NCBI RefSeq assembly: GCF_000203975.2
Contig: NZ_AFCF02000008.1
Location: forward strand, 62,001 to 126,000
Direction: 5' to 3'
From: Leisingera sp. ANG1
Lineage (GTDB): Bacteria; Pseudomonadota; Alphaproteobacteria; Rhodobacterales; Rhodobacteraceae
Length of the DNA: 64,000 nucleotides
A model generated the notes under the pieces. That model saw nothing but the letters and a program-made list of their open reading frames with translations. It did not search any database and was not told where the DNA came from. How positions within the stretch are numbered: position 1 is the first letter of the stretch; every line of letters starts with the position of its first letter. Positions 1 to 10,437 of this stretch are shown here, piece after piece. The position numbers and the translations under genes were made by a program.

Positions 1-762
1 CTTGTTGTATTTATGGATGATCTGCAGCCCATGCATGGTGAGATCATCCTCATATGCGTCAAACAGATCGGCAGATTGCTGGAACAATGGCGCCAGCCCG
101 CCGGTTGAGATTACTTTCATCGGCACCGCGCGTTCCGCCTTGATGCGTTCGCAGATCTCGCGCACGAGGCCGACATAGCCCCAGAACACACCGGACTGCA
201 TACAGGCAACGGTATTGGTGCCGATCACATTCTGCGGCTTGGAAATATCCACATGGGGCAGCGCAGCTGCGGCCTGGTGCAGCGCCTCAAGGCTCAGGTT
301 CACGCCGGGCGCGATCACCCCGCCGACATATGCGCCGTCCTCGGCCACCACGTCAAAGGTGGTGGCGGTGCCAAAGTCCACCACGATCAGGTTGCCGCCA
401 TAGGTGTCAAACCCTGAAACCGTGTTGACCAGCCGGTCGGGGCCGACCGCGGTGCCCTCGTCCACCCGCACCGCAACGGGCAGCAAGCATTCGGGTTTGC
501 CCACCACTAGGGGACGTGTGTTGAAATAGCGGTCCGCCAGCACACGCAGGTTGAACACCACCCGCGGCACGGTGGAAGAGATGATCATGTCGGTGATATC
601 CGCCTCGATCCCCTGCAGCCGCATCAGCGTGCTGAGCCAGACGTAGTACTGGTCCGCCGTGCGCTGCCATTCGGTGGCGGTGCGCCACATACCGATGAAC
701 TTCTCGCCGTCATAGATCGAGAAGACGGTGTTGGTATTGCCGCAATCAACTGCCAGAAGCAT
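1..762 (-). CDS. coaX: Type III pantothenate kinase (C-terminus cut by window edge)
   Basis: Catalyses the first step of CoA synthesis, ATP-dependent phosphorylation of pantothenate; cytoplasmic. Translating from the ATG at 762 gives MLLAVDCGNTNTVFS, with the acidic/GNTNT phosphate-binding motif of CoaX at residues 6-12, followed by a GPDRLVN motif and DFGTATTFD, both typical of the type III (ASKHA-fold) enzyme. 254 codons are visible and the frame is still open at base 1; the family is about 255-260 aa, so only a few residues are missing. The gene starts 12 bp after birA stops on the same strand and is probably co-transcribed with it. Family assignment is firm. Confidence 0.93.
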   Translation of the reverse strand, partial: MLLAVDCGNTNTVFSIYDGEKFIGMWRTATEWQRTADQYYVWLSTLMRLQGIEADITDMIISSTVPRVVFNLRVLADRYFNTRPLVVGKPECLLPVAVRVDEGTAVGPDRLVNTVSGFDTYGGNLIVVDFGTATTFDVVAEDGAYVGGVIAPGVNLSLEALHQAAAALPHVDISKPQNVIGTNTVACMQSGVFWGYVGLVREICERIKAERAVPMKVISTGGLAPLFQQSADLFDAYEDDLTMHGLQIIHKYNK

Positions 763-774
763 TGCTGCTCCTTC

Positions 775-1521
775 CTAGAAATAGATGTCTGCCGCGGGAA
801 TGCTGACGCGGCCCTTGGCGGTGTTTAGGACAAGGTTGCCGCTGGCGTCCACCGTTTCAAAGGTGCCTTCGGTCTCTGACGACGCAGTCTTGGCCGTGAT
901 CACCTCGCCCAGCTTGGCTGCGCGCGCGAGCCATTCGGTGCGGATCGGCTCGAACCCGTAGGTTGCGAACTGCTGCTCGTAGCGGGCAAAGGCCTCGGCC
1001 ACGGCCTCCAGGAATTCCTCCGGCGTGACCTGCACGCCGGTCTCCGACAACAGCGACACCGGCCAAACGGCGCCGGGTTCCAGCCATTCCTTCATCGGGG
1101 TTTCCACCAGGTTGACGCCGATGCCGACAAACAGGTGGTTCACGCCTTTGCCGTTGCCCGCGCTTTCCAAAAGGATGCCTGCCAGCTTACCGCCCTTCAG
1201 CAGCACATCGTTCGGCCATTTCAGGGACAGGCCCTCGCTGCGGCCAGTGACCGCGACACAGGCGTCATAGACCGCCAAGGCAGCGACAAAGCTGCGCAGC
1301 GCCGCCTGATCCGGGGCGCCTTCGGGGCGCATCACCAAGGTGGCTGCAAAGTTGCCCTTGGGATCCTTCCAGTCGCGGCCGCGGCGGCCCCGCCCTTGCG
1401 TCTGGCGCAGGGCCAGGATCCATTCAGGACCTGCCAGTTCCCCGGCGATGCGGGCGGCCTCGTTCAGGGTGCTGTCCACCTCATCAAGCACCCGTTTTCC
1501 ATATCCTGCTGGCCAGCTCAT
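775..1521 (-). CDS. birA: Biotin--[acetyl-CoA-carboxylase] ligase, lacking the repressor domain
   Basis: Attaches biotin to the BCCP domain of carboxylases through biotinyl-AMP. 248 aa. The sequence shows GRGRRGR (residues 43-49, the adenylate-binding loop), KWPND (101-105) and GGKLAGIL (110-117). There is no N-terminal helix-turn-helix, so this is the monofunctional ligase and not the E. coli-type repressor. The ATG is preceded by AAGGAG at good spacing. It follows nuoN after a hairpin, and coaX follows 12 bp on. A likely client, methylcrotonyl-CoA carboxylase (liuD), is encoded 20 kb away in this window. Confidence 0.94.
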   Translation of the reverse strand: MSWPAGYGKRVLDEVDSTLNEAARIAGELAGPEWILALRQTQGRGRRGRDWKDPKGNFAATLVMRPEGAPDQAALRSFVAALAVYDACVAVTGRSEGLSLKWPNDVLLKGGKLAGILLESAGNGKGVNHLFVGIGVNLVETPMKEWLEPGAVWPVSLLSETGVQVTPEEFLEAVAEAFARYEQQFATYGFEPIRTEWLARAAKLGEVITAKTASSETEGTFETVDASGNLVLNTAKGRVSIPAADIYF

Positions 1522-1542
1522 GTGCGCTCCTTAGATGCGGAA

Positions 1543-1570
1543 AGGCCCGGTCACAAGACCGGGCCTCTTT
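1543..1570 (-). terminator. Hairpin between nuoN and birA
   Basis: AGGCCCGGTC (1543-1552) pairs perfectly with GACCGGGCCT (1557-1566) around a 4-nt loop. On the minus strand the stem is followed by only a short TTT run, so it may be a weak terminator or attenuator ending the nuo transcript while allowing some readthrough into birA-coaX. It lies between the nuoN stop and the birA ribosome-binding site. Confidence 0.6.
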
Positions 1571-1589
1571 AGCCTGCCTGAAAAGCAGA

Positions 1590-3029
1590 TCAATTTACAA
1601 GGGTTGCTGCGGCAGCAGCGGCAGCGCCGTCGATGCCGAACTGGTAGACCACGCCCACCAGCATCAGCGCCGCAGAAGCCATCAGCGCCACACCCAGGAC
1701 CGGAGAGCCCTTCGCTTCCACATCATCCTCGCCAGTGCCGAAGTACATGTAAAACACGATGCGCAGGTAGTAGAAAGCACCGATGACGGAAGCGACGGCA
1801 GAGGCGATCACCAGCGTCATCAGGCCCGCATCAACACCCGCCTGCCACACGCCGAACTTGGCAAAGAAGCCCAGCATCGGCGGCACGCCTGCCAGGGAGA
1901 ACATCAGGATCAGCACCGCCAGCGCCTTGCCCGGCTCGCGTGCAGCAAACTGGTTCAGGGCCAGGATGTCTGTGACCGGCTTGCCGTCCTTCTCCAGCAT
2001 CAGGATGAAGGAGAAGGTGCCGATGTTCATGGTGACGTAGATCGCCAGGTACACCAGCATCGCGGTGATGCCGGCTTCAGTGCCGGCCGCCAGGCCGATC
2101 ATTGCATAGCCCATGTGGGCGATGGAGGAGAAGGCCATCAGCCGTTTGATGTCGCGCTGGCCGATTGCCGCAATGGCGCCCAGGAACATCGACAGCACCG
2201 ACAGCACCACGATGATCTGCTGCCAGTCAGCGATTGCGCCGCCGAAGGCGTCAAACAGCACCCGGGCAAAGAGGCCCATGGCCGCAACTTTCGGCGCAGT
2301 GGCAAAGAAGGCAGTCACCGGCGTCGGCGAGCCCTCATAGACATCCGGGGTCCACATGTGGAATGGAACCGCCGAAACCTTGAACGCAAGCCCCGAGATC
2401 ATGAAGACCAGGCCGAACAGCATGCCGATGGACATATGGCCCTGCTCTGCCACCTGGATGATGCCCGCGAACTGGGTGGTGCCGGCAAAGCCGTAGACCA
2501 GCGAGGCGCCATAAAGCAGCAGGCCGGAGGACAATGCGCCCAGCACGAAGTACTTGAGGCCCGCCTCGGTCGACCTGACGCTGTCGCGGCGCATCGCGGC
2601 CACGACGTAGAGCGACAGCGACTGCAGCTCAAGCCCCATGTAGAGGGACATCAGATCACCGGCGGAGACCATCATCATCATACCGACAGCGGCGAGCGCC
2701 ACCAGGACCGGGTATTCGAACCGCAGGATGCCGCGGCGCGCCATGTACTCCTGGCCGATCAGCAGCACGGCGGAGGCGCCCAAGAGCAGCGCCACTTTGG
2801 CAAAGCGCGAGAAGCCGTCGTCGATGAACATGCCGTTGAACGCGGTCTGGGTGCCTTCCGGGCTGGAAGCAATCCAGAAGGCGACCAGCGCCAGCAAAGC
2901 CGCCGTGGCCCAGACCATCGGCACCGCCAGCTTGTCCTTGCCGGTGTAGACGGCGCCGATCAGCGCCGCCATGGCGTAAAGCGCCAGAACGATCTCTGGC
3001 AGGATTACAGTAAGATCAGCTTGGATCAT
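1590..3029 (-). CDS. nuoN: NADH-quinone oxidoreductase subunit N
   Basis: One of the three Mrp-antiporter-like proton-pumping subunits of complex I; inner membrane. 479 aa, the usual length, almost entirely hydrophobic with about 14 membrane segments. The conserved membrane Glu of the pump channel is seen in [11 protein letters not shown] (E134), and the [27 protein letters not shown] region carries the conserved Lys and the broken-helix motif. Last nuo gene; it starts 15 bp after nuoM stops, with GGGAG upstream of the ATG. Confidence 0.97.
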   Translation of the reverse strand: MIQADLTVILPEIVLALYAMAALIGAVYTGKDKLAVPMVWATAALLALVAFWIASSPEGTQTAFNGMFIDDGFSRFAKVALLLGASAVLLIGQEYMARRGILRFEYPVLVALAAVGMMMMVSAGDLMSLYMGLELQSLSLYVVAAMRRDSVRSTEAGLKYFVLGALSSGLLLYGASLVYGFAGTTQFAGIIQVAEQGHMSIGMLFGLVFMISGLAFKVSAVPFHMWTPDVYEGSPTPVTAFFATAPKVAAMGLFARVLFDAFGGAIADWQQIIVVLSVLSMFLGAIAAIGQRDIKRLMAFSSIAHMGYAMIGLAAGTEAGITAMLVYLAIYVTMNIGTFSFILMLEKDGKPVTDILALNQFAAREPGKALAVLILMFSLAGVPPMLGFFAKFGVWQAGVDAGLMTLVIASAVASVIGAFYYLRIVFYMYFGTGEDDVEAKGSPVLGVALMASAALMLVGVVYQFGIDGAAAAAAATLVN

Positions 3030-3044
3030 CTGCCTGATGCTCCC

Positions 3045-4595
3045 TTAGTGCGAAGCAATCTGGGTCGCGGCGGGCGCAGTGTCCGCAGCAGCCAGAGACT
3101 GGTTGAAGTTTGCAATCAGCGCCTCGGTCGAGGGGCTGATGATGTCGGTGACCAGCGACGGATAGACACCCAGCAGCAGGGTCATGACGACCAGCGGCGC
3201 AAAGACGAAACGCTCGCGTGCGGACATGTCCTTGATGCCCATCAGGCTACCCTTGATCAGGTCGCCGAACACCACGCGGCGGTAGAGCCACAATGCGTAG
3301 CCGGCCGAGAAGATCACGCCGGTTGCCGCCACGGCGGTCACCCAGGTGTTCTTCTGGAAGGTGCCCATCAGGGTCAGGAACTCGCCGACAAAGCCCGAGG
3401 TGCCCGGCAGGCCGACGTTGCCCATGGTGAAGAACATGAACACCAGCGCATAAGCCGGCATCCGGATCACCAGGCCGCCGTAGGCGTCGATGTCGCGGGT
3501 GTGCATGCGGTCATAGATCACGCCGACGCAAAGGAAGAGCGCGGCGGAGATGAACCCGTGCGACAGCATCTGGAAGATGGCGCCGTCAACGCCCTGCTGG
3601 TTGGCGGCAAAGATGCCCATGGTGACAAAGCCCATGTGCGCAACCGAAGAATAGGCGATCAGCTTCTTCATGTCCTCTTGCACCATCGCCACCAGCGAGG
3701 TGTAGACCACCGCAATCGCGGACATCCACAGGACCACATCGGTCATCACGTCCGCGCCAACCGGGAACATCGGCAGGGAGAAGCGCAGGAAGCCATAGCC
3801 GCCCATCTTCAGCAGGATCGCCGCCAGCACCACGGAGCCCGCGGTCGGCGCCTGCACGTGGGCGTCCGGCAGCCAGGTGTGCACCGGCCACATCGGCATC
3901 TTCACCGCGAAGGAGGCAAAGAACGCCAGGAACATCAGTGTCTGCGCGCCGCCCACGATGTGCAGCCCCAGCACGTCAAAGGACGCCGCCGAGAAGCTGT
4001 GGGTCAGCAGGGTTTCGATATCGGTGGTGCCCGCATCCACATACATGAAGACCATTGCCACCAGCATCAGCACCGAGCCGAAGAAGGTGTAGAGGAAGAA
4101 CTTGAAGGAGGCGTAGATCCGCTCCTTGCCGCCCCAGATGCCAATGATCAGGAACATCGGAATGAGGCCTGCTTCGAAGAACAGGTAGAACAGCACCAGG
4201 TCCAGCGCCATGAAGACACCCAGCATCAGGGTCTCCAGCAGCAGGAAGGCGATCATGTATTCCTTCACCCGGTCAGTGACCGACCAGCTGGCCAGGATGG
4301 TCAGCGGCATGATGAAGGTGGTCAGCATCACGAAAAGAACCGAGATGCCGTCAACGCCCATCTTGTACTTGAGCCCGAAGATCCACTCCCGGTCCTCGAC
4401 GAACTGGAAGCCGGTGTTGGCCGGGTCGAACTGGGAATAGATTCCAAGGCTCACCAGGAAAGTGATCGTAGTGGCAAAGAGCGCAACAAACTTGGCGTTG
4501 CGCTGCGCCGCCTTATCCTCGCCGCGCAGGAACAGGGCCAGGATGGCCGCCGCGAGCGCCGGGATGAAGGTGACAATAGAAAGGAGATTGTCCAT
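3045..4595 (-). CDS. nuoM: NADH-quinone oxidoreductase subunit M
   Basis: Proton-pumping antiporter-like subunit of complex I; inner membrane. 516 aa, normal length. The essential transmembrane Glu is E141 in [12 protein letters not shown], and the lysine/histidine-bearing segment [22 protein letters not shown] is intact. The start codon overlaps the nuoL stop in a TGATG arrangement (base 4595 shared), which implies translational coupling. Confidence 0.97.
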   Translation of the reverse strand: MDNLLSIVTFIPALAAAILALFLRGEDKAAQRNAKFVALFATTITFLVSLGIYSQFDPANTGFQFVEDREWIFGLKYKMGVDGISVLFVMLTTFIMPLTILASWSVTDRVKEYMIAFLLLETLMLGVFMALDLVLFYLFFEAGLIPMFLIIGIWGGKERIYASFKFFLYTFFGSVLMLVAMVFMYVDAGTTDIETLLTHSFSAASFDVLGLHIVGGAQTLMFLAFFASFAVKMPMWPVHTWLPDAHVQAPTAGSVVLAAILLKMGGYGFLRFSLPMFPVGADVMTDVVLWMSAIAVVYTSLVAMVQEDMKKLIAYSSVAHMGFVTMGIFAANQQGVDGAIFQMLSHGFISAALFLCVGVIYDRMHTRDIDAYGGLVIRMPAYALVFMFFTMGNVGLPGTSGFVGEFLTLMGTFQKNTWVTAVAATGVIFSAGYALWLYRRVVFGDLIKGSLMGIKDMSARERFVFAPLVVMTLLLGVYPSLVTDIISPSTEALIANFNQSLAAADTAPAATQIASH

Positions 4596-6727
4596 CAGTG
4601 CGCTCCTCCGCCGATCGACATCCAGGTGACCAGGGCTGCAATGCCCAGCACCATCCAGAAGGCATAAGTGAAGATGTAACCAGACTGTGCGCGTCCAGCG
4701 AGACGGGTGAAGAAGGGAACAACGCCCATGGCCAGACCGTTCAGGAAACCGTCGATGGTGTTGCCATCGCCGCGTTTCCAGAAGAAGCGGCCGAGCGCCA
4801 CGGCCGGCTTGACGAAGATCACGTTGTAGATCTCGTCAAAGTACCATTTGTTCAGCAGGAACAGGTACAGCGGGCGCTGCTGCTTGGCCAGGCGTGCGGG
4901 CAACGACGGGTTCCAGATGTAGAACCACAGCGCCAGCACCAGGCCGCCCAGCATCGCGGCGAAGGGGGACAGTTTCACCCATTTCGGTGCCGCGTGGGCA
5001 TCCTCCAGGATGTGGTTGTCCTTGCCGATATACAACGCGCCCTCGCCCGGCTTGCCGGCAAACACATAGTGGTGCTCACCGCCGTGTGCGGCGTCTTCGC
5101 CATGGGCAGCCTCTTCACCGTGCGCAGCGTCGTCGCCATGCGCGGCCTCTTCGCCGTGACCACCTTCTTCGCCATGCGCGGCAGCAGACGCTTCCGCCAC
5201 CGGGATGCCATAGAACTTGCCGACTTGATCAGCGTGGCCGAAGAAGCTGCTGTACCACAGCATGCCCGAGAAGATCGCGCCGAGGGCCAGCACGCCCAGC
5301 GGCACCAGCATGGTCCAGGGGCTTTCATGGGCATGGTCATGGGTGTGCTTGTCGCCGCGTGCCTCGCCGTAGAAGGTGAGGAAGATCAGGCGCCACGAGT
5401 AGAAAGAGGTCATGAAGGCCGCGATCACCAGCGCCCAGAAGCCAAACATGGACCCGCCCGCATAGGCGCTTTCGATGATCGCATCCTTGGAGACAAAGCC
5501 CGCAAAGCCAACCCAGCCGCTCAGCGGGATGCCAACGCCGGTGATGGCCAGCGTGCCGATCATCATCGCCCAGAAGGTATAGGGGATTTTCTTACGCAGC
5601 GCGCCGTAGTTCCGCATGTCCTGCTCGTGATGCATGGCGTGGATCACCGAACCGGCGCCAAGGAACAGCATCGCCTTGAAGAAAGCGTGGGTGAACAGGT
5701 GGAACATCGCCGCCGAGTACATGCCAACGCCGGCAGCCACGAACATGTAGCCCAGCTGAGAGCAGGTCGAATAGGCGATCACGCGTTTGATGTCGTTCTG
5801 AACCAAACCGACCGTGGCCGCAAAGAAGGCAGTTGCCGCACCAAGAGCGGTGATGAAGGCCGCGGCCTCAGGCGCGAACTCGATCAGCGGCGACATGCGG
5901 CAGACCAGGAACACGCCCGCGGTCACCATGGTTGCGGCGTGGATCAGCGCCGACACCGGGGTCGGGCCTTCCATCGCGTCCGGCAGCCAGGTGTGCAGGA
6001 TCAGCTGCGCCGATTTGCCCATCGCGCCGACAAACAGCAGGAAGGCAAGCAGGTTTGCCGCGTTCCACTCAGACCACAGGAAGGAGACCTGGGTTTCCGC
6101 CAGCGTGGGCGCAGATGCAAAGATGTCAGACAGGTTGATGCTGTCGGTCAGGAAGAACAGGCCAAAGATTCCCAGCGCAAAGCCGAAGTCGCCGACGCGG
6201 TTCACGATAAAGGCCTTCATCGCCGCCGCATTAGCCGAAGGCTTGCGGTAGTAGAAGCCGATCAGCAGGTAGGAAGCCACACCGACGCCTTCCCAGCCGA
6301 AGAACATCTGCACCAGGTTGTCGGAGGTCACCAGCATCAGCATCGCAAAGGTGAAGAACGACAGGTAGGCAAAGAAGCGCGGCTTGTAGCTCTCGCCCTC
6401 TTTCCACTGCGGGTCATGGTCCATGTAGCCGAAGGAATAGAGGTGCACGAGCGAGGAGACCGTGGTGATCACGATCAGCATGATCGCGGTCAGCCGGTCG
6501 AGGCGGATCGCCCAGGAGGTCGACAGCGAGCCGCTTTCGATCCAGCGGAAAATCTCGATGTTCTGGGTCACCCCGTCAAACGACAGGAAGGTGATCCAGC
6601 TGAGCAGCGCCGCCAGAAACAGCAGCGCGGTGGCGGTCACGGTGGCGGCTTTCTCGCCGATCATCTTGTGGCCGAAGCCGCAGATGAGGGCGCCAACCAG
6701 CGGGGCAAAGAGAAGGATGGTTTCCAT
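4595..6727 (-). CDS. nuoL: NADH-quinone oxidoreductase subunit L with His/acidic-rich repeat insert
   Basis: Distal proton-pumping subunit of complex I, carrying the long lateral helix; inner membrane. 710 aa, longer than the about 610 aa of E. coli. Conserved elements are E146 in [14 protein letters not shown]238 in GAMGKSAQ, and [24 protein letters not shown]. Residues about 517-553 form an insert of tandem six-residue units of the form [18 protein letters not shown] (about nine His with many acidic residues). A second His-rich stretch (KHTHDHAHE) lies at about 460-468. Both sit in the C-terminal part, outside the core antiporter fold. The gene starts 6 bp after nuoK stops. Confidence 0.97.
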   Translation of the reverse strand: METILLFAPLVGALICGFGHKMIGEKAATVTATALLFLAALLSWITFLSFDGVTQNIEIFRWIESGSLSTSWAIRLDRLTAIMLIVITTVSSLVHLYSFGYMDHDPQWKEGESYKPRFFAYLSFFTFAMLMLVTSDNLVQMFFGWEGVGVASYLLIGFYYRKPSANAAAMKAFIVNRVGDFGFALGIFGLFFLTDSINLSDIFASAPTLAETQVSFLWSEWNAANLLAFLLFVGAMGKSAQLILHTWLPDAMEGPTPVSALIHAATMVTAGVFLVCRMSPLIEFAPEAAAFITALGAATAFFAATVGLVQNDIKRVIAYSTCSQLGYMFVAAGVGMYSAAMFHLFTHAFFKAMLFLGAGSVIHAMHHEQDMRNYGALRKKIPYTFWAMMIGTLAITGVGIPLSGWVGFAGFVSKDAIIESAYAGGSMFGFWALVIAAFMTSFYSWRLIFLTFYGEARGDKHTHDHAHESPWTMLVPLGVLALGAIFSGMLWYSSFFGHADQVGKFYGIPVAEASAAAHGEEGGHGEEAAHGDDAAHGEEAAHGEDAAHGGEHHYVFAGKPGEGALYIGKDNHILEDAHAAPKWVKLSPFAAMLGGLVLALWFYIWNPSLPARLAKQQRPLYLFLLNKWYFDEIYNVIFVKPAVALGRFFWKRGDGNTIDGFLNGLAMGVVPFFTRLAGRAQSGYIFTYAFWMVLGIAALVTWMSIGGGAH

Positions 6728-6733
6728 GTGTCT

Positions 6734-7039
6734 TCAGCCCTTCATCACGTTGACGTCTTCGACGGCGATGGTGCCGCGGTTGCGGAAGAAGCAGACCAGG
6801 ATCGCCAGGCCGATGGCGGCCTCAGCCGCGGCCACGGTCAGCACGAACAGGGTAAAGACCTGCCCCACCAGATCGCCCAGGAAGCTGGAGAAGGCGACCA
6901 GGTTGATGTTCACCGCCAGGAGCATCAGTTCGATGCTCATCAGGAGGATGATCACGTTCTTGCGGTTCAGGAAGAGCCCGAAGATGCCGATGACGAACAG
7001 CGTCGCCGCGACGGTCAGATAATGTTCTAGTCCGATCAT
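6734..7039 (-). CDS. nuoK: NADH-quinone oxidoreductase subunit K
   Basis: Small three-helix membrane subunit of complex I that continues the hydrophilic axis towards the antiporter modules. 101 aa, standard size. E37 in [10 protein letters not shown] is the conserved intramembrane Glu, and a second conserved Glu is in [10 protein letters not shown]. The start overlaps the stop of the upstream 149-aa accessory gene by 4 bp (ATGA), so translation of nuoK is probably coupled to that gene rather than to nuoJ. Confidence 0.97.
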   Translation of the reverse strand: MIGLEHYLTVAATLFVIGIFGLFLNRKNVIILLMSIELMLLAVNINLVAFSSFLGDLVGQVFTLFVLTVAAAEAAIGLAILVCFFRNRGTIAVEDVNVMKG

Positions 7040-7485
7040 TTATTGGCTCCTGCCGTTTCCGGATAGAGTTCTTTGCAGCTGCAAGCTGCCGATTTTTCGT
7101 GGTCAAGCTGGACGGCAGCACCGAGGCTTTCAAGTTCACGCCCCAACACATCCAATGTGACCCGCTCGGTCAGATTGGCAGCATTCAAGATCATCTTCTC
7201 CACGTCATCACGCGGAACATCGATAGAGGCGCCACCATGCTGATTGAACCGGTAAGTAACAGCGAGCCGGCTATTTGTAGGACAGTGACGCAAATCGAAG
7301 TACGATCTGCCTTCCCCTTCATACCAAAAACTCGCCTCATCAAGGACCGTGCCGTTTCCGAGATCCCTCGGCTTCCGTTGATCCAGATGGTGCATATCTG
7401 GCTGCACCAAACATTCCTCCGAACCAAAAGCTAGCGCAGGAGAGACGGCACAGCTTGTTGCTATTACCAAAGCCATCTGCCTCAA
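7036..7485 (-). CDS. Predicted secreted protein of unknown function inside the nuo operon
   Basis: 149 aa, no family recognised. Residues 1-19 ([19 protein letters not shown]) look like a signal peptide, so the protein is probably periplasmic. The mature part has Cys at SEECLV and LRHCPT and a C-terminal CSC pair, which suggests disulfide formation. Its ATG overlaps the nuoJ stop by 4 bp and its stop overlaps the nuoK start by 4 bp, so it is an integral, translationally coupled cistron and not a stray ORF. A role in complex I assembly or stability is only inferred from position. Confidence 0.8.
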   Translation of the reverse strand: MRQMALVIATSCAVSPALAFGSEECLVQPDMHHLDQRKPRDLGNGTVLDEASFWYEGEGRSYFDLRHCPTNSRLAVTYRFNQHGGASIDVPRDDVEKMILNAANLTERVTLDVLGRELESLGAAVQLDHEKSAACSCKELYPETAGANK

Positions 7486-8084
7486 AGCCCCTGCCCCGGT
7501 TTCACGTCCCTAAGCTCCATTGCCTTGGCCGGGTCGCGCATCATCTGCGCAACCACGTCCTGGCGCTTGACATCGGTGCGGTGGCGCAGGGTCAGCACGA
7601 TCGCGCCGATCATCGCCACCAGCAGGATCAGGCCCGCCAGCTGGAACAGAAGGAAATATTGATCATAGATGATGAGGCCGAGCGCCTCGGTGTTGTGGCG
7701 GTCCGCAGGCACCGGATTGGCCAGCAGTTCCGGCGCCTTGTGGGCGGTTTCCCAGACGCCGAAGGCCATCACGAACTGCATCAGGATCACCAGGCCGATC
7801 AGCAGCGCCAGCGGCATGTAGCGCGCCATCTCCGCCTTCAGTTCGGCAAAGTCCACGTCCAGCATCATCACCACAAACAGGAACAGCACAGCGACTGCGC
7901 CCACGTAGACGATGACCAGCAGCATGGCGACGAACTCCGCCCCCAGCAGCACAAACAGCCCGGCCGAGGAAAGGAAGGCCAGGATCAGCCAAAGCACCGA
8001 ATGCACCGGCTGGCGGCTGATCACGGTGAACAGCCCGCCGGTGATGGCGCTGATGGCGAAGAGGTAGAAGGCAAAAACGCTCAT
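7482..8084 (-). CDS. nuoJ: NADH-quinone oxidoreductase subunit J
   Basis: Membrane subunit of complex I containing the pi-bulge helix that links quinone reduction to pumping. 200 aa with five predicted membrane helices; [20 protein letters not shown] is the conserved NuoJ helix-3 signature. It overlaps the carboxymuconolactone-decarboxylase-like gene upstream (8081-8084) and the secreted-protein gene downstream (7482-7485), each by 4 bp. Confidence 0.96.
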   Translation of the reverse strand: MSVFAFYLFAISAITGGLFTVISRQPVHSVLWLILAFLSSAGLFVLLGAEFVAMLLVIVYVGAVAVLFLFVVMMLDVDFAELKAEMARYMPLALLIGLVILMQFVMAFGVWETAHKAPELLANPVPADRHNTEALGLIIYDQYFLLFQLAGLILLVAMIGAIVLTLRHRTDVKRQDVVAQMMRDPAKAMELRDVKPGQGL

Positions 8085-8512
8085 GTCTCATCGTCCCTTT
8101 TGTCGTCCATGACTCCTTGCGCCAGATCCAGCGCCCGGTTCATGGCCGGAATGCCGGCAAACACCGACATCTGTCCGATCGTTTCCACGATCTCTTGTTT
8201 CTTGGCGCCGGCCGCGAGGGCGTGGCGCACGGTCTGGCGCACGGCACTGTCGGCCTGCGCGCCCTGCATTGTCAGCCCGGCCAGTGTCAGCAGCAGCCGG
8301 GTCTTGGCATCCAGCCCGTCCTTGTTGACGGTGTTGCCGAACATCATTTCCATGACCTCTTTGGGCATGGTGGGCCACAGCGCCTCGAACTCCTTGAAAG
8401 CCTCGGAAGGCGAGAAGTTCTCCAGCGCCGGGTTGAACGCCTTGGCCATCTGCTGGGCCTGAGCCTGCATCTGTTCCATCATGGCCTCGAAAGGGTTCTT
8501 GGGATCAGTCAT
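8081..8512 (-). CDS. Carboxymuconolactone decarboxylase/AhpD-fold-like protein inside the nuo operon
   Basis: 143 aa. I place the start at 8512 ([14 protein letters not shown]) because this ATG forms an ATGA overlap with the nuoI stop; the longer open frame upstream only shadows nuoI. The C-terminal half ([24 protein letters not shown]... [32 protein letters not shown]) matches the CMD helical repeat in general pattern, but the CxxC of peroxidase-type AhpD is absent, so a redox activity is doubtful. The first 50 residues are Met/Gln-rich. Lodged between nuoI and nuoJ with 4-bp overlaps on both sides. Function in complex I is unknown. Confidence 0.82.
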   Translation of the reverse strand: MTDPKNPFEAMMEQMQAQAQQMAKAFNPALENFSPSEAFKEFEALWPTMPKEVMEMMFGNTVNKDGLDAKTRLLLTLAGLTMQGAQADSAVRQTVRHALAAGAKKQEIVETIGQMSVFAGIPAMNRALDLAQGVMDDKRDDET

Positions 8513-9003
8513 CGGTACGGCGCGTCGATTTCCAGGTTGCGGGCGATCTCGGCTTCCCAGCGCTCCCCGTTCGAAAGCAGCTTCTCCTTGTCGTAGAACA
8601 GCTCCTCGCGGGTCTCGGTGGCGAACTCGAAGTTCGGGCCTTCGACAATCGCATCCACCGGGCAGGCTTCCTGACAGAAGCCGCAGTAGATGCATTTGGT
8701 CATGTCGATGTCATAGCGCGTGGTGCGGCGGCTGCCGTCCTCGCGCGGCTCCGCGTCGATGGTGATCGCCTGCGCCGGGCAGACCGCCTCGCAAAGTTTG
8801 CAGGCAATACAGCGCTCTTCGCCGTTCGGGTAGCGGCGCAGCGCGTGCTCACCGCGGAAGCGGGGCGACAGCGGGCCCTTCTCATGCGGGTAGTTCAGGG
8901 TGGCCTTGGGGGCGAAGAAATACTTCAGCCCCAGTTTGAAGCCGACCCAGAAATCCTGCAGCAGGAAGTATTTGGCGGCGCGGGTGTAGTCGATGTTCGC
9001 CAT
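8509..9003 (-). CDS. nuoI: NADH-quinone oxidoreductase subunit I
   Basis: Peripheral-arm subunit of complex I carrying two [4Fe-4S] clusters (N6a, N6b) on the electron path to N2. 164 aa. Both ferredoxin motifs are complete: C65/C68/C71/C75 in [12 protein letters not shown] and C104/C107/C110/C114 in [12 protein letters not shown]. The N-terminal segment with amphipathic helices anchors it to the membrane arm. It starts 3 bp after nuoH stops. Confidence 0.97.
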   Translation of the reverse strand: MANIDYTRAAKYFLLQDFWVGFKLGLKYFFAPKATLNYPHEKGPLSPRFRGEHALRRYPNGEERCIACKLCEAVCPAQAITIDAEPREDGSRRTTRYDIDMTKCIYCGFCQEACPVDAIVEGPNFEFATETREELFYDKEKLLSNGERWEAEIARNLEIDAPYR

Positions 9004-9006
9004 CAG

Positions 9007-10044
9007 TTAGCCTCCCACGGTCCAGCGGGCAAAGATGCCCCAGAACCAGTCAAATTTTGCAGCAAAGGACACGAAGACCACCCAGGCCAGCGAGAACGGC
9101 AGGAACACTTTCCAGCCCAGACGCATCAGCTGGTCGTAGCGGTAGCGCGGGGTGATCGCCTTCACCATCGCGAAGAGGAAGAAGAAGAACGCCATCTTGC
9201 CGACCATCCACAGGACGCCATCAGGCAGGCCCGGGATCGGGGACAGCCAGCCGCCGAAGAACAACAGGGATGTCAGCGCGCACATCAGGAAGATGGCGAT
9301 GTATTCACCGGCCATGAACAAGAGGAACGGCGTTGCCGAGTATTCCACCTGATAGCCCGCAACCAATTCTGATTCCGCTTCCGGCAGGTCGAACGGCGGG
9401 CGGTTGGTTTCTGCCAGCGCCGAGATGAAGAACAGGAAGACCATCGGGAAGTGCGGGATCCAGTACCAGTTCAACAGGCCCAGATCGCCGTCCTGCGCGC
9501 GCACGATGTCACCGAAGTTCATGGAACCCGTGGAGATGATCACGCCGATGATAATCAGGCCGATGGAGACCTCGTAGGAGATCATCTGCGCCGCGGACCG
9601 CAGCGAGCCCAGGAACGGGTATTTCGAGTTCGACGCCCAGCCGCCCATGATCACGCCGTAGACCTCAAGCGAGGAGACCGCGAAGACATAGAGGATGGCG
9701 ACGTTGATGTCCGAGAGCACCCAGCCGTCGTTGAAGGGGATCACCGCCCAGGCGATCATCGCCAGCACGAAGGAGGTCATCGGCGCCAGGATAAAGACGG
9801 TGCGGTCGGCACCCGCCGGGATCACCACTTCCTTGACCACGTATTTCAGTGCGTCGGCCACCGATTGCAGCAGGCCGTAGACGCCCACCACATTCGGGCC
9901 CCGGCGCATCTGGACCGCGGCCCAGATCTTGCGGTCCCCGTAGACGAGGAACAGGAGCGAGATCATCACAAAGGCAACAACTGCAAGCACTTGCGCCAGG
10001 ATCAGAACAGCGATGCCGCCTGGAGTGTTAAAGAAATCAGCCAT
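9007..10044 (-). CDS. nuoH: NADH-quinone oxidoreductase subunit H
   Basis: Membrane subunit forming the quinone-access channel at the junction of the two arms of complex I. 345 aa, standard length, eight or so membrane spans. [14 protein letters not shown] near residue 45 and [23 protein letters not shown] (210-235 region) are the family signatures, the latter with the acidic E-channel residues. It begins 6 bp after the small lipoprotein gene upstream. Confidence 0.97.
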   Translation of the reverse strand: MADFFNTPGGIAVLILAQVLAVVAFVMISLLFLVYGDRKIWAAVQMRRGPNVVGVYGLLQSVADALKYVVKEVVIPAGADRTVFILAPMTSFVLAMIAWAVIPFNDGWVLSDINVAILYVFAVSSLEVYGVIMGGWASNSKYPFLGSLRSAAQMISYEVSIGLIIIGVIISTGSMNFGDIVRAQDGDLGLLNWYWIPHFPMVFLFFISALAETNRPPFDLPEAESELVAGYQVEYSATPFLLFMAGEYIAIFLMCALTSLLFFGGWLSPIPGLPDGVLWMVGKMAFFFFLFAMVKAITPRYRYDQLMRLGWKVFLPFSLAWVVFVSFAAKFDWFWGIFARWTVGG

Positions 10045-10050
10045 AGGTCC

Positions 10051-10437
10051 TCACACCGTGGGTATTCCGTTCGCCGCGCAATCCGCGACCACGACTTCGG
10101 CGTCGATGGTGCGCAATCCGCGCGGCAGAGAGGGCGAAATCAGGTAAACCGCGTCAGCGGTCCGGCTGCCCCCTGCCTGTTTCGTTGTTGTGCGCACATG
10201 GCGCGCAAACCCGTAGTCCCGGATCAGCGCATATTGCGCGGCGGCGCATTCCGCATAATTGTCGAGGTCGCCAGGCACGGCAGCGCCGCGCATGGAGACG
10301 TGAAATTGCACCAGATCGCCCTCCAGCAGGCTGGTTTCCACCCCTTCGTACACCGGGGCGGGCCGCTCTCCTTCGCTGCCGGGCGCCATTGCGCAGGCGG
10401 CCAGCAGGAAAGGCGTTATGAGGGCGAAGCGGATCAT
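10051..10437 (-). CDS. Predicted lipoprotein of unknown function between nuoG and nuoH
   Basis: 128 aa. [19 protein letters not shown] is a lipoprotein signal with lipobox LAAC (Cys15), so an envelope location is likely. The mature part includes two further Cys (YAECAAAQY and VADCAANG) that could pair. No family recognised. The start overlaps the nuoG stop by 4 bp (10434-10437) and nuoH follows after 6 bp, so it is a true cistron of the operon. Confidence 0.78.
   Translation of the reverse strand: MIRFALITPFLLAACAMAPGSEGERPAPVYEGVETSLLEGDLVQFHVSMRGAAVPGDLDNYAECAAAQYALIRDYGFARHVRTTTKQAGGSRTADAVYLISPSLPRGLRTIDAEVVVADCAANGIPTV

Noticed and set aside
5069..5179. Tandem 18-nt repeats that might be taken for a minisatellite or CRISPR-like array
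   Set aside because: They are in frame within nuoL and code the AAHGEE repeats, with no spacers.
2115..7030. Very long plus-strand open frames (850 and 810 codons) opposite nuoN-nuoK
   Set aside because: They are antisense shadows of GC-rich membrane-protein genes: compositions dominated by His/Gln/Arg/Gly, no domains, and the minus strand encodes unmistakable nuo subunits.
8513..8695. N-terminal extension of the CMD-like protein up to 8695
   Set aside because: It overlaps nuoI in another frame with Arg/Gly-rich nonsense; the ATGA overlap at 8512 is the natural start.
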